5,009 nt of DNA, taken from the NCBI GenBank assembly GCA_900546315.1, contig URCP01000143.1, forward strand, positions 1-5,009, read 5' to 3'. The stretch comes from an uncultured Eubacteriales bacterium (GTDB lineage: Bacteria; Bacillota; Clostridia; Oscillospirales; CAG-272). The notes beneath the pieces were generated by a model. That model worked only from the letters and a program-made list of their open reading frames with translations. It did not search any database and had not been told where the DNA came from. Shown in pieces: positions 1 through 3,733 of this stretch. The number at the start of each line of letters is the position of its first letter. Within the stretch, counting starts at the first letter, position 1. The position numbers and the translations under genes were made by a program.

Positions 1-1063
1 CCTTCCAGTTGTTGGCGTTGTGAGGAGGATTGTTGTCGAGACCTTCCCACCAGACGGTGTTGTCGTCGAGGTTGTGGCAGACGTTGGTGAAGATGCAGTC
101 GCGCTTTGTGGTAGCGAGCGCGTTCGGGTTGGAGTGCTCGTTGGTGCCCGGTGCGACGCCGAAGAATCCGTTCTCGGGGTTGACGGCGTAGAGTCTGCCG
201 TCCTCACCGATTCTGATCCAGGCGATATCGTCGCCGACGGTCCAGACCTTGTAGCCCTGCTTCTTCAGGACTGCCGGAGGAATGAGCATTGCAAGGTTGG
301 TCTTACCGCACGCGGACGGGAACGCAGCCGAGACGTACTTGATCTCGCCGTTCGGGAACTCAACGCCGAGGATGAGCATATGCTCAGCCATCCAGCCTTC
401 CTTGCGGCCGAGGTAAGAAGCGATACGGAGAGCGAAGCACTTCTTGCCGAGGAGGACGTTTCCGCCGTAAGCGGAGTTGACAGACCAGATGGTGTTGTCC
501 TGCGGGAAGTGAACAATGTAACGGTTCTCCTTGTCGCAGTTAGCGGTAGCGTGGAGACCCTTGACAAAGTCAGCCTTGTCGCCGAGAGCCTTCAGAACGT
601 TCATGCCGACACGGGTCATGATAGCCATGTTGAGAACGACATATATGGAATCGGTGAGCTCGACGCCGATCTTCGCGAAGTCGGAGCCGACAACGCCCAT
701 GGAGTACGGGATGACGTACATGGTCTTGCCCTTGTAGGAGCCGGTGTAGAGCTTGGTGAGCTTTGCGTAGCACTCAGCAGGATCCATCCAGTTGTTGATG
801 TTTCCTGCCTCTTCCTTGGTGGGGGTGCAGATGAAGGTTCTGTCCTCAACGCGCGCGACGTCGTTGACAGCGGTTCTGTGCAGGTAGCAGTTCGGGAGAA
901 GCTCTTCGTTGAGCTTGATCATCTCGCCGGTCTCGCATGCTTCCTTGCGGAGAGCCTCGAGCTGGTCCTCCTCACCGGTGATAAGAACGATCTTGTCCGG
1001 CTGGACCATAGCGGTCATTTCGTCGATCCAGGAATCAACGAACTTGTTGTTGGTGATTGCCAT
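1..1063 (-). CDS. pckG: Phosphoenolpyruvate carboxykinase (GTP), N-terminal part, truncated by the left window edge
   Basis: Cytosolic enzyme interconverting oxaloacetate + GTP and phosphoenolpyruvate + GDP + CO2, at the junction of gluconeogenesis/anaplerosis. 354 complete codons are visible; the family is usually about 600 residues, so roughly the last 40% lies outside. Seen: a substrate-binding arginine in HRTAVNDVAR (Arg63); PYSMG at 119-123; YGGN followed by LGKKCFALRI with Lys208; EHML with His228; the P-loop FPSACGKTN at 248-256 with the reactive Cys252; VGDDIAW with Asp279; FFGVAPGT at 300-307. Lys208, His228 and Asp279 match the Mn2+ ligands of the GTP family; the ATP-dependent family has a different P-loop. 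The ATG at 1061-1063 is preceded by AGGAG at 1074-1078. It follows rsmA on the same strand but has its own promoter. Oddity: SMGVVGSD and MAIMTRVG replace the commoner SMGPxGSP and MRIMTRMG. The assignment is very secure. Confidence 0.97.
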   Translation of the reverse strand, partial: MAITNNKFVDSWIDEMTAMVQPDKIVLITGEEDQLEALRKEACETGEMIKLNEELLPNCYLHRTAVNDVARVEDRTFICTPTKEEAGNINNWMDPAECYAKLTKLYTGSYKGKTMYVIPYSMGVVGSDFAKIGVELTDSIYVVLNMAIMTRVGMNVLKALGDKADFVKGLHATANCDKENRYIVHFPQDNTIWSVNSAYGGNVLLGKKCFALRIASYLGRKEGWMAEHMLILGVEFPNGEIKYVSAAFPSACGKTNLAMLIPPAVLKKQGYKVWTVGDDIAWIRIGEDGRLYAVNPENGFFGVAPGTNEHSNPNALATTKRDCIFTNVCHNLDDNTVWWEGLDNNPPHNANNWK

Positions 1064-1141
1064 GATATATTATCTCCTATCTGTAAAATATAGTAAGCGT
1101 GGAATTTCAGCGCGGCGGTTTACCATTTTCCCGCCATCATA

Positions 1142-1170
1142 ATTATACACCATAATCTGAAATTTTGCAA
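1142..1170 (-). promoter_or_regulatory. Sigma-A-type promoter of pckG
   Basis: On the minus strand, -35 TTGCAA (1165-1170), a 17-bp spacer and a perfect -10 TATAAT (1142-1147). The predicted start is near 1135, giving a leader of about 70 nt. That start falls at the foot of a 5-bp GGCGG/CCGCC stem (1131-1135 with 1114-1118), which would form a hairpin at the mRNA 5' end. The -35 hexamer lies inside a TTTTGCAAG motif (1163-1171) that recurs upstream as an inverted repeat. Confidence 0.75.
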
Positions 1171-1228
1171 GCGGTTTTCTTCATTTTTTTTGCTTTTTAC
1201 ACTTTATTAATATATCGGGCTCTGTCAC

Positions 1229-1260
1229 TTTTGCAAGTTAAAGCGCGCGAACTTGCAAAA
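1229..1260. repeat. Perfect 11-bp inverted repeat upstream of pckG
   Basis: Arms TTTTGCAAGTT (1229-1239) and AACTTGCAAAA (1250-1260) are exact complements around a 10-nt loop containing GCGCGCG. No T-run follows on either strand, so it is a poor intrinsic terminator for rsmA. A third copy of the TTTTGCAAG core covers the pckG -35 box at 1163-1171, so an operator role is possible; this is inference. A second, smaller inverted repeat, ATTTTCG/CGAAAAT (1295-1301/1306-1312), lies between this one and the end of rsmA. Confidence 0.6.
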
Positions 1261-1348
1261 ATCAAATTGTGATGTCGGAATTAATATCAATCGGATTTTC
1301 GAGCACGAAAATGTGTCCCGGAAGTTAAAAACGCGATTTTCAGGCGTA

Positions 1349-2230
1349 TCAGGATATATCACACATGGCGTCCGCGAGTCTCGCGAATTCCTCAAGCGAC
1401 AGTCTCTCCCCTCTGACGCTTGGTTCAAGCCCGGCTGAAATTATTGCTTCCGAGATTTTCGTCTTGTCGATGCCCGGAAATTCGCTCGAGAGCGAGTTCG
1501 ACAGAGTCTTGCGTCTCTGCGCGAACCCGCCGCGGATGACGCGGAACAGCATATCCTCGTTTTTGACGCTGACCGGCGGTTCCTTGTGCAGGCGTATCCG
1601 TATCACCGCGGAATCGACCTTCGGGGCGGGCAGGAAGCATCCGGCGGGGACCGTGAAGAGCCGTTCGACGCTGCCGTAGTAGGCGAGCGCCGCCGTTATC
1701 GCGCCATACTCGGGATCACCGGCTGGGGCAGTCAGTCTGACCGCGACTTCCTTCTGGATCATCACGGTTATGTACTCGAGCGGCAGACGCGACTCGACGA
1801 GCTTCATTATGATCGGCGTCGTTATGTAATAAGGAAGGTTCGCCGCGACCGCGACCTCAAAGGCGTCCGCGGGAAACTCATCGCGTATAAGTGCCTGAAG
1901 GTCGGTTTTCAGAACATCACGGTTTATTACCGACGCGTTCGGGAAATCCGCGAGGGTCTCGTCGAGGATAGGCATGAGACCGGTGTCTATTTCGAGCGCG
2001 ACGACCTTGTCCGCGCGGGCGGCGAGCTCGCGGGTGAGAGTGCCGATTCCGGGTCCGATCTCGAGTATTCCGCGCCGGCGTCCATTTTCCGGTTCCCATC
2101 CGCAGGCGGCGTCGGCGATGTTTTTCGGCACCTGCTCGCTTATCAGAAAATTCTGTCCGAACTTTTTCTGGAACTTCACGCCGTGCCGCTCCATAAGTTC
2201 ACGTATTGTCGTCAGATCAGTTAATTTCAT
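1349..2230 (-). CDS. rsmA: 16S rRNA (adenine(1518)-N(6)/adenine(1519)-N(6))-dimethyltransferase RsmA (KsgA)
   Basis: Uses S-adenosylmethionine to dimethylate the two adjacent adenines in the 3'-terminal hairpin of 16S rRNA, a late 30S-assembly step; loss of the family's activity gives kasugamycin resistance. The 293-residue product is full length. In order: the N-terminal signature KKFGQNFL (22-29), SAM motif I LEIGPGIGTLT (56-66), the acidic motif LEID (79-82), the catalytic NLPYYI (131-136), then a MIQKEVAVRL stretch, and the C-terminal RNA-binding segment including CFLPAPKVDSAV. I chose the ATG at 2228-2230 because GGAG at 2241-2244 lies 10 nt upstream. An in-frame TTG two codons earlier (2234-2236) would be only 4 nt from that site. 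The gene appears monocistronic: its own promoter lies upstream, and pckG, 285 nt downstream on the same strand, has a separate one. No convincing terminator is seen after the TGA. Confidence 0.97.
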   Translation of the reverse strand: MKLTDLTTIRELMERHGVKFQKKFGQNFLISEQVPKNIADAACGWEPENGRRRGILEIGPGIGTLTRELAARADKVVALEIDTGLMPILDETLADFPNASVINRDVLKTDLQALIRDEFPADAFEVAVAANLPYYITTPIIMKLVESRLPLEYITVMIQKEVAVRLTAPAGDPEYGAITAALAYYGSVERLFTVPAGCFLPAPKVDSAVIRIRLHKEPPVSVKNEDMLFRVIRGGFAQRRKTLSNSLSSEFPGIDKTKISEAIISAGLEPSVRGERLSLEEFARLADAMCDIS

Positions 2231-2254
2231 CCGCAAAAAACTCCATTCGGGAAT

Positions 2255-2312
2255 ATCCGGAACAAAATCTCAGAAGAAATTTTCGAAAGGCTCTTGACAA
2301 ATCGTTCCGGAT
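2255..2312. repeat. 9-bp inverted repeat in the rsmA leader, overlapping the tRNA promoter
   Basis: ATCCGGAAC (2255-2263) and GTTCCGGAT (2304-2312) are perfect complements separated by 40 nt. In the rsmA mRNA leader they could form a stem ending about 10 nt upstream of the GGAG. On DNA, the right arm lies in the spacer of the plus-strand promoter for the tRNA. Role unknown; leader structure or operator are both possible. Confidence 0.5.
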
Positions 2313-2322
2313 GTAGTATAAT
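2294..2322 (+). promoter_or_regulatory. Consensus promoter reading toward tRNA-Thr
   Basis: TTGACA (2294-2299), a 17-bp spacer and TATAAT (2317-2322), a perfect sigma-A/sigma-70 consensus. The predicted start is near 2329, leaving a 5' leader of about 95 nt before the mature tRNA. It faces the rsmA promoter: each RNA polymerase would transcribe through the other's promoter. Confidence 0.85.
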
Positions 2323-2337
2323 ATTAGTGTTGCTGAT

Positions 2338-2366
2338 ATTATAACACATTTCGCGGGAAATATCAA
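2338..2366 (-). promoter_or_regulatory. Promoter of rsmA
   Basis: On the minus strand, TTGATA (2361-2366), a 17-bp spacer and TATAAT (2338-2343). The predicted start near 2331 gives an rsmA leader of about 100 nt. Its -10 and the -10 of the opposing tRNA promoter form the arms of an 11-bp near-perfect inverted repeat (2317-2327 / 2333-2343, one mismatch, 5-nt centre). Confidence 0.75.
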
Positions 2367-2424
2367 GCGGGAAAATTGAATAAACAATTGAATTTAAAAA
2401 ATGATACTGGAGTTAAATTTTTAC

Positions 2425-2499
2425 GCTGGTGTAGCACAGTGGCAGTGCAGCTGATTCGTAATCAGCAGGTCGCCGGTTCAAATCCGGCCACCAGCTCCA
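2425..2499 (+). tRNA. tRNA-Thr (anticodon CGU, reads ACG)
   Basis: A complete 75-nt cloverleaf. The acceptor stem is GCTGGTG (2425-2431) with CACCAGC (2489-2495). The D stem is GCAC/GTGC around a short AGTGGCA loop with G18G19. The anticodon stem is GCTGA/TCAGC with loop TTCGTAA, anticodon CGT at 2457-2459. The variable loop is 5 nt, and the T stem GCCGG/CCGGC carries the loop TTCAAAT. The discriminator is U (2496) and CCA is encoded (2497-2499). Anticodon CGU decodes only the threonine codon ACG, so other tRNA-Thr genes must exist elsewhere. A consensus promoter lies upstream and an intrinsic terminator directly downstream, so it looks like a single-gene unit. Confidence 0.97.
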
Positions 2500-2513
2500 A
2501 TCCCCATAATAAG

Positions 2514-2556
2514 CCGTTTTTCACGATTTTGATATTGTCGTGGAAAGCGGTTTTTT
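2514..2556 (+). terminator. Rho-independent terminator of the tRNA-Thr transcript
   Basis: A 13-bp stem (2514-2526 with 2538-2550, two G-U pairs, 11-nt loop) is followed immediately by TTTTTT at 2551-2556. It starts 14 nt after the tRNA CCA end. Read on the minus strand it has only a weak U-run, so it serves mainly the plus strand. Confidence 0.9.
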
Positions 2557-2609
2557 CGTTTTGTTTTTTCGTGATCAGCGGACGCTGTTCATTGGCAGGA
2601 ATTTACTGT

Positions 2610-2763
2610 AACAGAAGACCTCCGGTACCCGCTGGGGATACCGGAGGTCAGGATATTGTGCTTTGCCGCCGGACTGTCCGGTCTCAGGAAAAAGGGAACG
2701 TTCCGGGAAGCGGTGTGCTCCGACGACCGGGACCGGTGAGGATTATGTTTTTTCAACGGTCCT
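2610..2763 (-). ncRNA. Candidate structured small RNA of about 150 nt, family not recognised
   Basis: A minus-strand transcript starting near 2763 from the consensus promoter at 2770-2798 would run through a GC-rich block that stands out from the AT-rich surroundings. Visible self-complementarity, in 5'-to-3' RNA order: a 5' stem GGACCG/CGGUCC (2757-2762 with 2730-2735); a tandem CCGGUC pair (2725-2736) able to pair with GACCGG at 2678-2683; a palindrome GGAACGUUCC (2695-2704); a small hairpin CCGGA/UCCGG (2669-2673 with 2677-2681); and a long closing hairpin (2617-2649) that could terminate transcription. No start codon with a ribosome binding site opens a plausible protein here. I compared it by memory with 6S RNA, SRP RNA and common riboswitches and matched none. 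It could also be a leader whose gene has been lost. The promoter is strong evidence, the boundaries weaker. Confidence 0.45.
2617..2649 (-). terminator. Long GC-rich hairpin, probable terminator of the candidate small RNA
   Basis: Arms GACCTCCGGTA (2617-2627) and TACCGGAGGTC (2639-2649) are perfect 11-bp complements, with a further CCC/GGG (2628-2630 / 2634-2636) stacked inside. On the minus strand it is followed by TTCTGTT, a U-rich but imperfect tail. On the plus strand no T-run follows. The stem is certain; the terminator role is likely but not secure. Confidence 0.5.
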
Positions 2764-2769
2764 GTATAT

Positions 2770-2798
2770 ATTATAGTATCTAATTCAGCTACTGTCAA
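2770..2798 (-). promoter_or_regulatory. Perfect consensus promoter on the minus strand, no protein gene downstream
   Basis: On the minus strand, TTGACA (2793-2798), a 17-bp spacer and TATAAT (2770-2775). The predicted start is near 2763. The only downstream content before the convergent tRNA terminator is the hairpin-rich block annotated as a candidate small RNA. Confidence 0.75.
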
Positions 2799-2880
2799 TA
2801 GATTATAATAAATTTCGCTACTATATACAAAAACCTCGAAAATAATTGTATAATATAATGGAAACACTGAATAATTCGTT

Positions 2881-2928
2881 TTTCCACAGAAGAAAGTTCC
2901 CGGATTTATGGATTTTTTTCTGCGGAAA
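2881..2928. repeat. Long imperfect inverted repeat upstream of the XRE gene
   Basis: TTTCCACAGAAGAAAG (2881-2896) can pair with 2913-2928 over 16 positions, with one A-C mismatch and two G-U pairs, around a 16-nt loop. The strongest part is the outer TTTCC...GGAAA. It lies 50-100 bp before the start of the XRE regulator, where an operator for self-regulation would be expected. It could equally be an mRNA hairpin. The surrounding 2764-2978 is AT-rich, with several TATAAT-like words (2804, 2849, 2854 on the plus strand) but no well-spaced -35 for any of them. Confidence 0.4.
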
Positions 2929-2978
2929 CAATTTTGAATCAGTGTGTCCTTTATACTTTGTTTTGCGAGGTAAAGTGA

Positions 2979-3341
2979 ATGGATACTATGGGAGAGCGGA
3001 TCATCTATCTGCGCGAGTGCCTAGATATGCGGCAGAATGAGCTCGCGGACCGTATCGGCGTCACGAAGATGACCATATATAAGTATGAGAAGAACCTGTG
3101 CGAGCCGCGCGCGGAGCTTATCGGAAGGACGGCCATTGCGCTCGGGACGACCTCGGATTTCCTGATCGGTCTGACATCCGACCCGGCGCCGCGCGGGAAG
3201 AACGAAGAGCGCGAGTACGCCTGTAAGCGGGAAAGCGAACTCGTGAGCCGGTATCGCAGACTGAACGACAGCAACAAGGCGCGCCTCGACGAACGGCTCG
3301 AGATACTGCTTGAGTCGCAGAAGCCGCCGGTCGGAGCCTGA
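2979..3341 (+). CDS. XRE-family (Cro/CI-type) helix-turn-helix transcriptional regulator, 120 aa
   Basis: A small cytosolic DNA-binding protein; target unknown. Residues 7-64 form a typical five-helix HTH_3 domain: ERIIYLRECLDM is helix 1, RQNELADRIG (18-27) helix 2, TKMTIYKYEKN (29-39) the recognition helix, followed by the conserved EPR (42-44) and an ALGTTSDFLIGL stretch (54-65). The tail 75-115 is charged and probably helical, with SELVSRYRRLNDSNKARLDE resembling the C-terminal helix common in clostridial XRE proteins, possibly for dimerisation. No sensor, peptidase or enzyme domain is present. The ATG at 2979 is supported by GAGG at 2967-2970, 8 nt upstream; the ATG at 2988 is too far from it. 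It is followed by the thrS leader with no clear terminator between them. No toxin partner or phage gene is adjacent, so an orphan regulator is the simplest reading. Confidence 0.88.
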   Translation: MDTMGERIIYLRECLDMRQNELADRIGVTKMTIYKYEKNLCEPRAELIGRTAIALGTTSDFLIGLTSDPAPRGKNEEREYACKRESELVSRYRRLNDSNKARLDERLEILLESQKPPVGA

Positions 3342-3391
3342 GAGCTGTCTGTGTTTCTGCGCGAAAACACAAAAAAAATTCGCGGCACCCC

Positions 3392-3420
3392 TTGACAAAA
3401 TGTCCGGACGGGTGTATAAT
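3392..3420 (+). promoter_or_regulatory. Consensus promoter of the thrS T-box transcript
   Basis: TTGACA (3392-3397), a 17-bp spacer and TATAAT (3415-3420); predicted start near 3427. The spacer contains the palindrome GTCCGGAC (3402-3409). The tRNA-Thr promoter also has TCCGGA in its spacer, at a nearly identical offset. Confidence 0.88.
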
Positions 3421-3426
3421 AATATA

Positions 3427-3699
3427 AAAGGCAGAACGGATCCGGTTTGCCGGGATCGTATCAGAGAGAGTCCGCGCCGCTGATGGCGGAGCTGAAAGCG
3501 GGCTTTATGTGAGGGCAGACCATATTACCGCCGTTCATCTAATGAAGACTGTTGCCGCGCGCAGGAAATGGCGCGCCGTATTCCGGCGTTATACGGATCG
3601 GAAGTGTACGCTTCCTCGAAAGAGTTAAAAGATCGGGTGGAACCGTGGGAATATTCTCACCCCGAAGGTAATTATTATATTATGCCTTCGGGGCTTTTT
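3427..3699 (+). promoter_or_regulatory. T-box riboswitch (tRNA-Thr sensing) controlling thrS
   Basis: The leader RNA binds uncharged tRNA-Thr and then allows transcription into thrS. Stem I: base helix GAACGG/CCGTTC (3434-3439 with 3531-3536); an internal loop whose 3' side holds ACC at 3527-3529; then GGTTTGCC/GGCAGACC (3444-3451 with 3514-3521); the conserved AGAGAG (3463-3470) and a distal hairpin TCCGC/GCGGA (3471-3475 with 3486-3490). The linker carries a GCGCGC hairpin (around 3556-3576), CCGTAT/ATACGG (3576-3581 with 3591-3596) and GGAAG/CTTCC (3600-3604 with 3611-3615). The T-box motif GGGTGGAACCGTGGG is at 3635-3649. ACC as specifier codon fits threonine and the gene downstream. A second ACC (3519-3521) is predicted to be paired and is the less likely specifier. 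Confidence 0.95.
3633..3699 (+). terminator. T-box antiterminator/terminator switch
   Basis: Terminator: CCCCGAAGG (3660-3668) pairs with CCTTCGGGG (3685-3693), followed by TTTTT (3695-3699). Alternative antiterminator: TCGGG (3633-3637) with CCCGA (3661-3665), and GTGGGA (3645-3650) with TCTCAC (3655-3660), leaving the 7-nt bulge UGGAACC (3638-3644). The two folds share 3660-3665 and exclude each other. UGGA in the bulge is complementary to a tRNA ending UCCA, the end seen on the window's own tRNA-Thr. Confidence 0.95.
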
Positions 3700-3733
3700 G
3701 TCGCTCCGGAGGCGGGAAAGGAAGTTATTTCTT

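Noticed and set aside
20..1093. A 357-codon open frame on the plus strand opposite pckG
   Set aside because: It is antisense to a clearly recognisable PEPCK, lacks a ribosome binding site, and its Val/Asp/Glu-rich translation resembles no family. It results from the codon bias of the real gene.
1229..1260. The TTTTGCAAGTT inverted repeat as the rsmA terminator
   Set aside because: The stem is AT-rich and no U-run follows on the minus strand; an operator or other structure fits better.
1586..2224. A 212-codon plus-strand frame opposite rsmA
   Set aside because: Antisense to a full-length, motif-complete RsmA; arginine/aspartate-rich shadow with no start signal.
2680..2690. CUGAGA on the minus strand as a TPP riboswitch signature
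   Set aside because: The rest of the TPP aptamer (the downstream CCUGAUCUGGAUAAU-like block) is absent, and no thiamine gene follows.
2376..2783. A 135-codon plus-strand frame spanning the tRNA, its terminator and the hairpin block
   Set aside because: It reads through a perfect tRNA and an intrinsic terminator, so it cannot be a real gene.
2589..2867. A 92-codon minus-strand frame over the candidate small RNA
   Set aside because: It would start upstream of the consensus promoter, has no ribosome binding site, and changes composition abruptly at the hairpin block.
3351..3384. GTGTTT...AAACAC and CGCGAA...TTCGCG hairpins after the XRE stop as a terminator
   Set aside because: The A-run lies inside or after the stem on the plus strand, so no U-tract would follow the hairpin; termination here is not supported.
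3005..3398. Minus-strand frames of up to 127 codons opposite the XRE gene
   Set aside because: The plus-strand frame has a clear HTH domain and ribosome binding site; the antisense frames have neither.
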